The notes: generated by a model from the letters alone, not told the origin. Positions 1-12,548 are shown, counted from the first letter of the stretch. The stretch: DNA of 53,168 bases from Branchiostoma floridae (GCF_000003815.2 NC_049996.1:15458197-15511364); one strand, 5' to 3'. Made by a program: numbers and translations.

Positions 1-421
1 TTGTTGTTAAGGCTGATGCCTTGTGAATGGTCTTTGGGAGGCTCTTGATCTGATTGGTGGAGGCTTCGATTGACGTCAGGTACTTGAGCCGGGAGACGGA
101 TCCCGGGATCGCGCGGACGGTGTTGTTGGTGACGTCCAGGCTTCGCAGGGACTCCAGGCGGCCGATGCCTTTCGGTACGCGGCGTAACCTGTTATTCTGA
201 GCGTCCAGGTACTTCGTTTTCATCGCCAGCTCCTCGTTTTCGTACACCTCCTCCGGTAAAGCCTTCATGTTGCACGTGGAGAAGTTCATACGGATGTGAC
301 CGTCCGACGTGTCCATGAACTGTAGAACCGTCCTGGGTAAAGACTTGATGACCGACCCCGGGCCTTTCGGGGGAGGGGGCTTGTCTTTGTCCCTCCTACT
401 GCTTCCTGACCTTCGACTCAT
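1..421 (-). CDS. Leucine-rich-repeat protein, 5' exon (partial, runs off left edge)
   Basis: Seen: reading the minus strand from an ATG at 421-419 gives 140 uninterrupted codons to the window edge. A basic, proline-rich head (MSRRSGSSRRDKDKPPPPKG) is followed by leucine-rich repeats of about 23 residues. Three are clear: YLDAQNNRLRRVPKGIGRL, SLDVTNNTVRAIPGSVSRL and SIEASTNQIKSLPKTIHK, fitting LxxLxxNxLxxIPxxI. The ATG context (AAGATGA) is favourable. Known: repeats of this kind form curved protein-binding scaffolds, often intracellular when there is no signal peptide, and none is visible here. The rest of the gene lies left of the window, so the subfamily cannot be named. Inference: cytosolic adaptor or scaffold protein. 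Confidence 0.85.
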   Translation of the reverse strand, partial: MSRRSGSSRRDKDKPPPPKGPGSVIKSLPRTVLQFMDTSDGHIRMNFSTCNMKALPEEVYENEELAMKTKYLDAQNNRLRRVPKGIGRLESLRSLDVTNNTVRAIPGSVSRLKYLTSIEASTNQIKSLPKTIHKASALTT

Positions 422-560
422 CTTAAGGTCTTTTTTCCGACTACGTTTTCAACAGTCGTCACGAAGTCGCCATTTTGGATTCGCGTTGCTAAGCACGTGG
501 GTGTTTTCGTCAACGTCTATAGTTGCTATCGTCTAGCAGACGTACACAGGCGAGGATCTG
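422..560 (-). promoter_or_regulatory. Probable 5' UTR/promoter-proximal region of the LRR gene
   Basis: Directly upstream of the LRR start codon, the minus strand has a YY1-like word (AAAATGGCG, about 468-476). The plus strand has an imperfect RFX X-box-like word (GTTGCTAAGCAC, 485-496) overlapping an E-box CACGTG (494-499). Such words are common near metazoan start sites. Their placement is suggestive, but no transcript data are available. Confidence 0.3.
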
Positions 561-1235
561 GTGCTTTTTTCTGGTCGGAGCTGTCCTAGTTTTACCGAGA
601 CGTGATGACGCACTCAGGTTCCCTGGCGTTTGTTCCTCGCTGCCGACCCAGTGTATTAATCCTCTCGGTGAATCGCACCTGCCACAAAAAAGAACAAGAA
701 CAAAATGGCCGATCAGTTTCCACAGAGTAAAGGTATAACGTGCCATGAAGATTAGAGAACAAATCCCTGCCCTGACCCCCTCCCCACGGTTTACTGATAA
801 CCAATAGTATATGTTACGCTTGGTTGGCAATGCATAGACTTTGGAACTGCGTCACATGGGAGCTGATATTACTCTCCTAGCAGAGGTTCGGCTTCTGCTG
901 TGCTTTTTAATCGCTTTTAGGCGGTTTTGTCGGGATCTTATTTTGTTTCATGTTCTTCAAGTTCGACTGGTGGACGTGAAGAAAACGGGACAAAACAGAA
1001 AGCCTGATAAAAATGCCTAAAACATGTAAAAACAGCCGGAGTCGAACCTCTACTTGGAAAGAAAGCTGATGCCGCATTAACCGGCAAACATGGCATGAGC
1101 TTTGAGCTCAAATGGAAATCCCACAAAAGATATTGACATTTAGAAGACGTGAATAATTGATTAATGGCCCCAGAAACAGGCGATTGAACAATGGCTATGA
1201 TACAGAGACGAATGGCGAACTGCTCTTTGTCATGC

Positions 1236-1326
1236 CTCGGGTCAGCTGGATGAAAAAAGAGAAGAATTTGGCCAGATAGGGACAAATAAGTTGCCATGGG
1301 ATATCAGTCAGTCTTTCGGCCGGTCC
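1236..1326 (+). repeat. Dispersed repeat, copy A (inverted partner at 6085-6172)
   Basis: The stretch from gtcagctggatg to the cagtcagtctttcggcc motif reappears in reverse complement at 6085-6172 with scattered mismatches. It holds no coding sequence. It is probably an arm of an interspersed element common in this genome. Confidence 0.7.
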
Positions 1327-2499
1327 GTTCACTCTTAGAACAATATACTCCTACAAGGCTATTATTGCTAACCCAACAAAACCAGTATAATGTACACTAG
1401 CATAGCATAGTCATAGAATGTATAGTTCCTAGCACCTTTGTATTTTTCCTTATTTTACATGTTGTTTGTACCTGCAATTAGCCCTCGGGCAAGAACTTGC
1501 AATAAACATATCGATTATTCGTAACTTGGCCATAATACCCTATTACTATTCGACCAGGCCGGAGTCTGGTAGAGACTAGTGTAGGTAAAGAATAGCACCA
1601 TTTCACAACGTAATTTTCAATAGACTCTTGTATCTTAAAGTTTTCCAATTTTACGGTATTTAATTGGCGTAATGTTGAAACAGTGCTCATTTGTTCTTCT
1701 TCTTTGCTGGGTTAGGAAAGTAAATTTAAACACTCATTCGGCACCACCTAAAGTGCAGCAAAAGTAAACAATGTCCAACAAATTGTTGAATCTCTGTATC
1801 AAAGGTCCCTCCAGACTACAGGCGCCATTATGTGGTTAAATATTAAGTTTGTTCGCCAGTTGCATTAATATTAATCATGGGAGCTAATAGGAAAAGGATG
1901 AACTATATGTGGACATAAGTAATCTTTATGACGGAAATGTGATGTGAGTGTTTGCTACAATGTACTAGTGGTAAGCATTTGAAAATGTCGAAAATACTCG
2001 GTATAGAAAGGCAATGCACACGTTACCTGTTAGAGTACTCAGCAACGACTTGAAATATTGCATGACTCCTAGGTTACAACCTTTTAGATGAATCATTGCA
2101 CGATATTGAACTTTACCATACACTTGCTCAAAATTGTCAAAATTTGTACGTTAGAAAGTTTCTATTGGCATCAACTGCCATAATAATATGCCGCGCTTTG
2201 ACATATAATGACGAATATACGGTTGAATTTTACAAGAATTCTTAACTTCTACCAATTTTAAACCAACGCTGACCAAAACATCATGGAAAAGAAAAAGAAA
2301 GAAACAAATACCTTTTCCAAAATACGTTCACGACAGAACGTGTGTGTATATGTATGTATATGACTGCAACATCATGTATATATACATGTCCTGCACGTAT
2401 CTCGTGGAAAAAAGCTGTATCTATAAACATACCAGCCGCACCTTGACTACCACACAAACTACAAACCAAACCTAATTTTATCCCCCTGTTACCATTTAA

Positions 2500-2745
2500 A
2501 GGTCACCTTATAAGCTCTACACCCCTATAACCAACTGAACAATCAATTCTTTATTTGCTAGAGAACCAATTATTAGGAGATTTGTGACCCTCTTTGTCCA
2601 TTTTATCCCCGGTAATAGGGCTTCAGTGTCATTCACGCCTTTTCAATTCACTGGTGTAGCACAACTTTAGCAATATTCACTACATGGGGAGGTATATAAA
2701 GAACACGTGACAAGCGTTTTTGTATGTGGTAGATCGGATATTGAC
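2500..2745 (+). repeat. Dispersed repeat, copy A (direct partner in sialyltransferase intron 1)
   Basis: Homologous to 17985-18250. Shared landmarks in the same order are agagaaccaattattag, agatttgtg, ccttttcaattca, aactttagcaat and gaggtat. The copies differ by many substitutions and indels, so both are old. No open frame is shared. Confidence 0.65.
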
Positions 2746-5600
2746 GTTTGCTCTGAACGTTCTTTAGAACCTTTTACGAGGACGTTCTATTCTACATATA
2801 GAACAATTTGACAATAAACCAACAAGAAAATTGGACTTTGTGTAAAAGTAGAACTTCATTTACGAAGTAACGTACCCATGCTCAAGCATGGATAGATAAT
2901 CAAAGGAAGAGAAATTATTAAAAGAAGATATCCGAAATATGCATGAAAGTTTCTTAATTTTCTGGCGTTCTTAGGAGCTCAACAAATGTACCTATTCTCT
3001 TGCGTAATTTCATTAACGTCGCTAACTAAGTCAATGACATTTAAAACAAGCCATGACCATTTTACAAATCCCATGTTCTCAATTTTCACATGAAAAAGCG
3101 CTGTTCTTTGTCAAATCGTCGGTTGCTGTTTTGTTTGTTTTTGTTTGGCTCGAAAATTGTTATGACTCGCCCAGCGCCATGTTCGCACGAGCCTTAGCGC
3201 GGCTTAATCTTCCAGAACAAAAGTGACTTTATGTGAGTAAACAGTCCCGGTAGCGGGTGCTAAGCACCGAGGTACTTCATGGTGATACTTCTGTAAACAC
3301 AGATTTGGTGCGCTCAAGTGTTTTCTACAAGGCGCTACAGAATTGTAAATAAGTATCTACCAGGTTGACTACGCAGGCTGTTATAGGGAGAATAATTTGC
3401 CAGGGGAGTTTTGCAGCCAGAGGAGTTGGTCGGTCACGCAGGAAGGGAAGCATGAAGCTAAACGTGGACTGACTCCCCTGGCCAATTTCCTGATTTTTTC
3501 CCCCAAATTCTACGATCCCCGCACCGCCGTAGGAAAGCCTGGTAGAGGTCAGGATACTTGTAAAGACTTGACTTACAAACAAAGGGGCGATGAAAATTCA
3601 ACATTTCAAGTGTGGGAAATCATCAGAATGTTTTGGAATACTCTCGCGTAGTTTCATTGGCTTTAGACGACCTTAGAAGTGCCCCTGATTTCACTACAAA
3701 GTACAAGTGTGCGATGTATGTGGTTAAGTAAATAGGAACCAAACTTTTTACATTCGCGAATTTCTCTGAAGGGTGGAAACCTTTCCACGATAGGCATGTG
3801 CTTGCAAGATTTTTCCGGTAGATTTTGTTCTCAAATGTAACACCGAGTGCCTAGAAGGACCATTGAGGGGGGTGGTAGATTTTGAAGCACCCTTAAGGTG
3901 CCAGACAGGGTGTATGTTAAGGGTGACTGCGCAAACAGTGTTTGGGGTGTTAGAGTGGGTCAGTAGTGGTCTCACCACGGCTTTCCTGTGCCGAATGGCG
4001 CGGCACATGTCTGGCTTTTTAAAACACCTTTTTTCCAGTTTTAAAAATACAGTGGGTACATACATATTTCAGTTTTTAACAGTACATACAGTCATACTTC
4101 AGGTGAGCAGAACAGTACTGTGTAATAGAATATATCAACAATAGAATTCGCAAATGCTTTGGAGAATTCGTCTGTTGTCATGTTTAAGAAGTATGTGATT
4201 ATCCTTATGTTTGATCCTTAGGTCTGGTTTGGTCATGCGAACACTTGATTCGGCACCTTTCTTTTCTGAACTGTATATTCCTGAATCTTTTTGACCCCAG
4301 GTGACTAAGGCACAAGTCACTATTGTTATTACGTGGTCTAGATTTTATCTATCCTCTATTCTCATCCAATGTACTAACAAGACTTGTACAAACACGATTG
4401 GTTCCATGTTGATTTTACATTCCCGACTATATCGGCGACGTTTTCGGTCAGCTTTTAATTTAATTTTCCCATTGAGTTAACATATGGGCACGCAGACAAT
4501 CAATTGTACGGTACCGCGATGTGTCTGGAACGCCTTCCGAGCTATTTTAGGACACATTCATATTTTGTCAACACGAAGAAACTACGTCCAGAAAAAAACA
4601 ACTCATTTATCAAGGTGGAATCGCGGTAGCAGTAAAATTCGTAGGACCCCCACAGAATGCTGATGTTAACATTACTTTATGGGTCAAACGTATCGAATAC
4701 ATGTGTAGTTAGAACGCTTGCTAGGGAGCAACTAGGTGGTAGAATTGATTTATGCTGTTTCATGTTTGCACATACCCCAAGTCCAAGCACTCGAGTCTTA
4801 TTTGCTTCGCCGGCGAACATGAATGCCCCACGGATCTAGTAAACTACACATTTCTGGTGTGAACAGTTTTGTCTATTCACACTGTAAGCATATCAACTTT
4901 TGATATGAATCTATTTCGGCCATTTCATAGATAATAACGTGCCTATTAATGAGTTGACAAGAAGATTTATTTATGTCATTCAGCAAGTTTATTGCACGTT
5001 CTGCAAACAGCAACTAACCATTGTAATCAGACAGTAGACCACCTGTAATTAAGTCTGTCAGTGTCGTAAATTTGGTTCTTTCGGAGGCAGGTTCAATTGA
5101 ATTTTGATCTATATCTGCTATTTAAAGGTACATAGACTATGGGGACAAGGAAATAGGCCGAAATAAAATACAAAGAAAGGCTGTGGTTTTCTAACCAATA
5201 TCCAATACTGACAAGAAGTGGTAAATCATATCCCTTTTGTTTTGAATGGAATTCGCCGCAGTATAAAAGACAATATAGTTTCATAGTAAGACGCAATAAA
5301 GGATAGTAAATAGAATGAAGCACACTACAGACCTTGTGGGTCATATTATAGACGTGTTCACTAACACATGCTGACAAAAATCGATAAGGACAAAGTTTAC
5401 ATAGCAACAAAAATCAATATACAACCTGGGGGATGTGTTTGTGTCCGTTCTCATTTTAATACTTGTATACTTGATGAATATAACTAGACTGAATGATCCC
5501 AGTGACTTCAAAGTGACTTTTTGCCGTCCCCTTTGTCTTGTTTTGGGTAAACATCTAGTGTTTCCACTGAATATTTCTTGCAGTACGTAAAAATGTACCT
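2746..5600. other. Intergenic sequence without a recognisable gene
   Basis: Only short open frames occur here and none shows family motifs, splice-phased exons or biased codon use. Base composition is AT-rich and unremarkable. No element boundary could be defined. Confidence 0.5.
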
Positions 5601-5606
5601 TTGCAA

Positions 5607-5740
5607 TGGTCGGAGTACTGGCCAACTTGTGAGTAGAGTGTTCGCCTTGTAGTCGCCTTGTAGTAGGTCGTGAGTTTGATCCCCGGCTGAGTCATACCGA
5701 ATACGTTTAAAAATGGTACATATAAGTACTGCTTTCACTG
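5607..5740 (+). repeat. tRNA-derived SINE-like repeat
   Basis: The block carries an A-box-like word (tgagtagagtg, about 5630-5640) and a B-box-like word (gtgagtttgatcc, about 5670-5682) about 35 bases apart, followed by cccggctgagtc. This is the head of a tRNA-derived SINE and not a working tRNA, because no cloverleaf closes around it and the B box departs from GGTTCGANTCC. The right boundary is uncertain. Confidence 0.5.
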
Positions 5741-6084
5741 CTTAGCACTCAGCGTTCGTTGAACACACATCACTACCAGTGGAGTAGCTGTAGTGATTGC
5801 ACAAAGTCGTGTGGCCCTAGGCCTATCAAAACGGATATTGGAGCTGCTCTACGCACCATCTAAATCTACTACAGGAAGGACTTAAGCTCGACTTTTGTTG
5901 TAACGAATTTAAATGTACCCGAAGAGCTGAGTTGGCGTAGTGTTTTCTGACATTACAAGAGTCTGAAATGTCTCTACCAGACTCTGGCCCGCGGCCGAAT
6001 AGTAATAGGGAACTTCGGACAAGTTTAGGAATAGAAGCCCAGTAGTAATTGGCCTAAAAGTGAACTGACCGGCTGGCGGATAGC

Positions 6085-6172
6085 TGGATAGACTGCAAAA
6101 GACCGACTGAAATCCCATGACAAATTATTTGTCCCTATTTGGTCAAATTCTTCTCTTTTTATCCAGCTGACA
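6085..6172 (-). repeat. Dispersed repeat, copy B (inverted partner of 1236-1326)
   Basis: Reverse complement of copy A, sharing the words cagctggat, agagaagaatttg, atagggacaaataa and catgggat. The two copies are 4.8 kb apart and otherwise unrelated in flank, so this is an interspersed repeat rather than a local palindrome. Confidence 0.7.
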
Positions 6173-6215
6173 CGTCTGCCAGGAGACTATATAGACCCCG
6201 TGCCATAAGAAATCG

Positions 6216-6452
6216 CAAATATCTGTATCTGTATCTGTATCTATATAGCCGGTATAACCGCCCTTCGGCGTAACACACCAGCTTCGCAGGCACGCGGCGC
6301 GGCAGCAGCTGGTTATATTACACTGAACGACTCATCACACCTAACTTTTGCACATCTATATGCAAGTGTTCTCTGAAACTATCCAGAGAAGACGCCCCTA
6401 CTGTGCTTGGTGATAACATATTCCACTCTACAATAGTTCTGGGGAAATAGGA
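6216..6452 (+). repeat. Interspersed SINE-like repeat, copy 1
   Basis: Starts with an (ATCTGT)n head, then a conserved body with agccggtataaccg, cccttcggcgtaacacacc and gcggcagcagctggtt, and a tail ending near ctctacaatagttctggg. Two further copies lie in introns of the EF-hand gene (22666-22908 and 24003-24234). Copies 1 and 3 match over about 235 bp. No coding capacity. Confidence 0.75.
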
Positions 6453-7399
6453 ATTTTTGAACACATCAATCCTAGGTGCACCTGTTTGCAGTGACAGGTG
6501 TTTCGGGTCGGTAGGTTACCTAAGCGACCGGACCTGTATGTTTATCACACGTGTCTCTTTTAGCAAAACAACACCCAAACAATTTACTGGACATGATAGG
6601 ACATAAGGGCTACAACTGATAAAAACACTGTGGTATTTTGTGGTGTCGTCTGTTGGCACGTTCGAAAGATATGACGTTTGATACATGACTTTGGTAACTA
6701 CATATATTTCGGTGTCGAAAGCAAAGGTTCTTGATTTATAAACCGGGATATCGCCAGTCGATATTACGAACTAGAACACACAAAAGTCTAGTGCACTGCA
6801 CATAGTAAAGAGCTGTATATTGGTTTCTTGGGAGCCTCCTACAAATACAACATGTTGCTGGGAGAAGCCGCGACCGGCTTGTTCAAATAGTGACAAGCGC
6901 AATTCAGCATAACAAAAGTGTGACCAAAAGTAGACCTGTTTGTTTATCGAGGTTCTTTTCAGTATTTTCGGGGTTTGAGCTGCGGATTTTGTCGCCTGTG
7001 TGCCTCTGGCAGACAAATGAATATGTTGAGTAGGTTATCTGAGCCCCAGCACATAACGAGCGATCTTTGAGTCCAGCGATAGAGCAACACGCTTACGGCT
7101 ATATGGCTAAGGGTGATAAACACATGGCAACGGTGCCATACTATGGCCTTGCTGTCACATTACATACAGGTGGGAGATTTACAAATGGCTTAATCATGGA
7201 AGGCGTATCGGCTCGGCTTTCTCCAAAAATAGCTGGCACGTATTGTAGGCTGAATGGAGAAAAGGTTAGCTGATATCGGCGGTGTGGTGTTTCCAATGGC
7301 TCGTTTTGTACACCACTATACTAGATATACGCCGGGTCGACAATTCAAACAAGCACATTGCGAGAGTTTACGGTGTAACCGTAGGTAATGTACGTACCT

Positions 7400-7720
7400 G
7401 TTGTGGTGTGTGTACCCCCGTGTGGCGAGCCTGGTCTGTACGGGGCCTTCTCGGAGTGTCAGCGGGGAAGGCACGGCACCGCGTCCGCCTGTAAAACCCG
7501 AACGTGACGGCAGCAACCCTCTCGTTGGGCCGAGCACTGCGCCGCCCTCTCGCGCGCCCTATCGGAATGCAAATAAAGGCGACGCGGTCTGTCGCTAGGC
7601 AACCGGTGTGACACGGCACCTTGCGCCACACAAAAGGCAAACAGTCGTCTGTTGTTCGGGCCAGCAGCGATCGGGTAGTCTTACCTCTCAGTACAATGGT
7701 CTGATCCATACTACACCTGC
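7400..7720. promoter_or_regulatory. GC-rich island with RFX X-box-like site
   Basis: A locally GC- and CpG-rich segment in AT-rich surroundings. It holds gtcgctaggcaac at 7591-7603, a close match to the bipartite RFX X-box, and an octamer-like atgcaaat at 7567. On the minus strand an ATG at 7709 begins nine codons (MDQTIVLRG) ending in a good donor (AGAG|GTAAGA, exon end 7685), so it could head an unrecognised minus-strand gene. No downstream exon was found, so this remains a candidate regulatory island. Confidence 0.3.
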
Positions 7721-8440
7721 AATATGCTGGGATCAAGGACCTAGGGATCGACATTTTCTTTAGCTGACCTTAAAAAGGAATACAATGCCAATAGAAAGGT
7801 GTAGCAGGACTATGCGGCAAGCTGTAATATATAAGTAGAACGCTCATAAATTATCAAAACTCAAAATCCTTCAATATATTCCCAAGTAGATTTGTACATG
7901 AATACAGAAAGGCAATCGCTGTCAATACTAGTATGTTTGGGGTCAAAAAAGAAATTGCACACATTTGTGGGGTTAGCCCGTTTCTAGGTCAAAAAGGAAG
8001 TCCGAAATGCTTACAAAGCAAAATAGCACTTTCTACTAGTGATTGGTTGAAACAAGGAAGTTATTAGTTGAAAAAGATCATTCTCTGGCCCTCCCTTTCT
8101 TCCCCATTGTCTATCGTTTATATACAACATACAATTATGATGTTACCATTCGGAAACGTCACAATAACTACGTTATTGTCTAAGCGTAATCCTATGGGAT
8201 TTCTCATCAAAACCCTTTGTGATGTGCGCCAAGGGGAACAAATTGTCTTTAACTTTCTGTTCAACAGAGCATTGCGCACGGCTAGATCATAATCTGATTT
8301 TCTACTCGGACGCGTTTGCTGTAAGAAAGGAACAAGCCAGGGGCTATTTTGTTCCCTTAATGCCGTGTAAGCAGGTAATGACGACAAATTGTAGTCCTAG
8401 AGGGGGAGGGGGGCAATTGTGCCAAATACTTGTACATGAT

Positions 8441-8502
8441 TGACATTTTTAGAAATCAATTTTGACATTTTTAGAAATCAATTTTGATACTTTTAGAAAT
8501 GA
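8441..8502 (+). repeat. Short tandem repeat, period about 23 bp, three copies
   Basis: Three consecutive near-identical units built on gacatttttagaaatcaatt, the third diverged. No coding role. Confidence 0.85.
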
Positions 8503-8899
8503 ATCTTTTAAAAAGCCATCCAAGTTGTCTCTTTACTTAAGAAAACAAAACTAAAGGTTCATGCAAAACATGTGGTATGTAACAAAAAATGGCTACTTTG
8601 ACGGGTAGCTGTCTTTGAAATGTCGAAAATTTCTGCTAAGTAAGCATAACAGGTGCGTTACTTCTGACCAATCAGAGCAATGGTGGCTCATCACGTGACA
8701 TACACATCACCTTGACATCTCAGAGTCACGTGACTCCCCTGGTTGTACGGATGAGTCACTTACCGTAAACATGCCTGCCTTTGTGATCCTCGAGTGTCGC
8801 TGTTTCTGTTCCGTGTACTGTAAACACGGGACATTTTATCGTGCGTGTACAAGAGAAAGACTGGTGCGTTGGTTACACCTTTGTTGTTCATTAGCCGCC

Positions 8900-9430
8900 T
8901 TCGTAGGAGGCTCTGGGGCCTTTTCCCGTCTTTTTTTGCTCATAATACACATTTTCTGGCTACGTTTATGAAGGTTAGACATCCAGGTAAACAATATTCA
9001 AATACAAGCCAATCTCTACAGCTGGATTAAAAAAAGGAGATTTACTTCCGGACGTTTCGAGTGACATCCATCACTCTTTGAACAGCGTCACTAGAATGAA
9101 CTAGCAGAAACAATTCAATACAAGTACAGTCAAACCTGTGTTAGGGGCCACCTCTACAGAGGGACCACCTGTCCATAGTGGCCACTTTTTGTCGGTCCCT
9201 TGGGTATTTTATCTACAAGTTGCCACCTCTATACAGAGATCCCTTGAGTGGCCGCTATAGACAGGTTTGACTGTACAGCTAACTAGGAAAAACCTTTTCT
9301 GGCTATTTCTTTTTGTACTAGGTCGGTGCCAATGGTCAAGCGACATGGTACAAAAAGAAATGGCCAGAAAAAGGGTATTATGAGCCCAAAAAAAAGACGG
9401 AAAATAGGCATAGAGAGTCTGCTATGGAGG
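8900..9430. mobile_element. Composite foldback element (copy 1)
   Basis: The left arm (8900-8966: ggctctggggccttttccc, then gtctttttttgctcataat) reappears inverted at about 9284-9428, ending in gagtctgctatggaggct. Between the arms lie a fragment of the 29505/42906 repeat family (8969-9120) and a small TA-flanked MITE (9127-9273). Related foldback copies lie at 42330-42470 and 48278-48470. No transposase is present, so this is non-autonomous. Confidence 0.65.
9127..9273. mobile_element. MITE with TA target-site duplication (Tc1/mariner/pogo-like)
   Basis: Perfect terminal inverted repeats (CAGTCAAACCTGT / ACAGGTTTGACTG) are flanked on both sides by TA. The inside is two inverted arms rich in ggccacctctac-type words. 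TA duplication and CAGT ends are typical of Tc1/mariner/pogo non-autonomous elements. At 147 bp it cannot encode transposase. Confidence 0.85.
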
Positions 9431-9734
9431 CTATGTTGTACTGGTTATTCAGAGTAGAGTCAATATTTGCACTTCTAATTCTTGGTGAGTCGAACATTCC
9501 TAGGACAAGATTTAGGAAGTGGTCTATAGAGATGAAATTAGACGTATCCAGTCTCTCTCAATGGGAATTCAATAGTGTTTCTTTTAACATTGTAGGACTG
9601 ATGGAGTTATTCACATCTGGCAAGACAAAGTACACAGAGAAAAGAGTAATTGTTAAACAGATTAGCGCTGTCAGTTTTCTGTTATTATAGATACCTGATC
9701 TCCAAAAGCTATTCCATCTGACAGACCCAGAGGG

Positions 9735-9902
9735 AATGGACCGATCCTGTCGAACGCCACATCGAACAGATAGAACTCTCTATTCTATTTCGAACACCTC
9801 CGTCAAAAACTGCCACAGCAAAAAAAAATGGCTATTTTTGACGGAGGTGTTCGAAATAGAACCATGATTGAACAGGGGGCGGGGTTTGGGGATCGGTCCA
9901 TT
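9735..9902. mobile_element. Nested palindromic MITE
   Basis: Outer inverted repeats AATGGACCGATCC (9735-9747) and GGATCGGTCCATT (9890-9902) enclose a second, nearly perfect hairpin at 9784-9861 whose arms contain ttcgaacacctccgtcaaaa and its complement. There is no coding capacity. No clear target duplication was seen. Confidence 0.7.
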
Positions 9903-11575
9903 GAAATTTTTGTTATCTCAATAGAACTGTTTACTTCCTGATGTCGTGAAAGCAAAACGCACCATGAGCACAATTTGGTGGGACAGCGCCTTGGAAACAT
10001 GACTTTACTCTGAGATGTAACTCAACACTGGCATACTAAAAAGGACACGTCAACAATTCACATGACATAAAGAAAGTGACAACCTCAACACAAGGGCAGC
10101 AGAATGATGAAAAAAAGTATATGTCCACTGTGGGCTATCAGCACATTTTCGTATGCACGGTATACATGGCTTTCACTATGGTAAAGCGGAAACATAGATT
10201 TTCATTTATCGAGAGAGACTGAAGGCGTCTTTGTTCTGCCAGACCTACGTGTGAGTGTCACTCCTGTTATGTCACTGGTCATTCACAGCAGCCATTTGAA
10301 CCTTAATCTAATTGACAGTACGTTATAAGTTAACGCGATTGTTTCTATGGCGGACAGAATGTTTTCTCACGCAAATGGTAGAACGCTTTGGTAATTGGGT
10401 TTCCGGAAATAGAGTTAGCGTGACTTTCATCTCTCTGGGATTTTAAAGTAATCTCCAAGCAGATCCATGGTGGCGTAATGTACATTTTGTCATACCTGTG
10501 ACGCGAAAACGTTCGATTCGGGTGTTCCGGACCGTATGATAACTTCCGTATCACACAGGTTCTAAAGCTGTATCACACAGGCTTCCTTCAAGTAAATCGA
10601 ACTATTTTGAACTGGCCGAATACAGCACGGTTGAAAAGTCGAATGCCGCATTCGGACGTTAGAATTACTGTCGTTACAATCTTTTGTTCGAGGACACAAC
10701 AACTTCTGGTGCATTTCGCATCGAAATATGTGTTTTATCAGGTGGGTATGACATAAATATGCCTTCGGCCTACAGGCGATCCGACCCGCGGCCGGGCTGG
10801 TACCTCGGGTGATACGGAATACACCGTGTTGCATTCTATATGTATTCTTACTCCGGTGCCCGTTTGACTCCCTTTGGTCAGCTATACTCCTTGGCCAGCT
10901 TTGATACATCTTATGGCACCGTAGGATCTACTTGGAGATTAGTTTTAAAGGAGCCAGCTCACTGGACTGCGGCACGTTGGGTGCGTCGCTTTGCGCTCTA
11001 AATTGACGTTGTGTTCTCCTTGACTTTATGCTGGGAATATCATGCAAAACGTAAGAGTATGGCTAAAAGGAGAACAAAACACACAAAGCGTAAAACGATA
11101 AGTTTTTATTGATGATTAGTCAGAGATTTTGTATAGTGTAACCTTGTCATCTTTTCAGGCATTTCTGTAGCCTTCTTTAGGTCCTTAACGCTCCTTCCCG
11201 AGGAAGTTGGTCTACGTAAGTCTGTAGGGCTCCCCCAGCATGTGTTTATTCGTGTGTTGGTTTCCACACACAGTATGACTTCGCTTGCAAGTTCGTCTTT
11301 GTTCCTGAAGACGTGCCAGGGCCACAGTCCCTTGTTCCCTCTTCTAACAATAATGACAATAAAACGTTATTGAAATGGCGACGACTGTGTCTCATCACCA
11401 CAGTCTTAGTGGACCTGAACATAAGATAAACCAAACCTGGAAAAGAATGTACTGGATTTTCAGTCCTGTGGTTTAACAGATCTTTGGGCGGGATTTCTCT
11501 CTCTTTTTTTGCCCTCGCGCATTAGTTTTGGGGTCTACAGAGGATGTCATCCATAAAATTCAGTGTGGCATTAAT
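9903..11575. other. Intergenic sequence 3' of the sialyltransferase gene
   Basis: It contains only short open frames without family motifs. A polyadenylation-type AATAAA on the minus strand downstream of the sialyltransferase stop would appear here as tttatt: candidates are 11105-11110 (tttttattgatg) and 11246-11251 (gtttattcgtg). Neither can be assigned without transcripts. Confidence 0.35.
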
Positions 11576-11858
11576 CTACCCTCCCGTTATATTTCCCCTG
11601 TATAGATTCATGATTCCCGCTCTGTCTAAGTCATCCCACAGCTTGATCTCCAAGTTAAAATCATGGTTCGCGAAAAACGTGAATTTTTTGAAGGTGCTCT
11701 CGTAGTAGTGGTTGGTGTAGTTCCGCCACGTCTTCGTGATGAAGCCGTACGCGTCGGTGACGTCGCAGACGTGCACAGCCGTGAGGAGGGCCACGGCGCC
11801 CGTGGACGGCCGGTAGATGGCCTCGAAGCGTCCGTAACCACGCGTGGAGTTCAGCCAC
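11576..11858 (-). CDS. ST6GALNAC1/2-like: Sialyltransferase exon 7 (motifs S, III and VS, stop)
   Basis: Acceptor TGTCTGCAG, 283 bases to the stop. It encodes motif S (PSTGAVALLTAVHVCD), AYGFITKT, motif III (NHYYE) and motif VS (HDFNLEIKLW), then ends RGNITGG. The predicted catalytic His and Glu of motif VS are intact. Confidence 0.95.
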
Positions 11859-12517
11859 CTGCAGACAGAGGGCGCTGTTAGTCAGTGGTGTAAGAGCGCC
11901 CTCTAAGAGCGAAATATATCAATGCAATTCCTTCCTAAATTCTTTGTAGTTCTGACTGACAGAGGGAAAGAGAGAGACAAACAATGAGAGAGAGAGAGCA
12001 AAACACAGAGAGGAGGAGAAAAGAGAGAGAGCAAGAGAAAGCAAAAGAGAAAGACAGACTTGGAAAGATACAGAAGAAGAAGGTAAGACAGAGAGAGAGA
12101 GACAAAGAGGAGGAGAGATAAAGAAGGAGCGAGAGCAAAAGAGAGAGAGACAAGGGTAAGGAGAGAGGGAGAGAGAGAGCTAGAGACAGGGGGAGATATA
12201 AAGAAGGAGAAGGCAAGAGAGAGAGACTGGACAAAGGGGTAAGGAGAGAGAGAGAGGGAGCTAGAGACAGAGGGAGAGAGATAAAGAACGAGAGAGAGCA
12301 AGAGAGAGAGAGACAAAGAGGTAAGGAGAGACAAAGAAGGAGAAGGCAAGAGAGAGAGACTGGACAAAGGGGTAAGGAGAGAGAGAGGGGGAGCTAGAGA
12401 CAGAGGTAGAGAGATAAAGAATGAGAGAGAGCAAGAGAGAGAGAGACAAAGAGGTAAGGAGAGATAAAGAAGGAGAAGGCAAGAGAGAGATAACAAAGAT
12501 AGATATAAAGACCTGGG

Positions 12518-12548
<31 letters not shown>

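Noticed and set aside
5620-5700. A tRNA gene
   Set aside because: A- and B-box-like words are present but no cloverleaf closes and flanking sequence is SINE-like.
9127-9273. RAG/ProtoRAG-type recombination signals
   Set aside because: The inverted ends are CAGTCAAACC with a TA duplication, which fits Tc1/mariner/pogo. No CACAGTG-type heptamer with spaced nonamer was found.
10562-10909. 115-codon minus frame
   Set aside because: No family signal, irregular composition, no splice-phased partner. Probably non-coding intergenic DNA.
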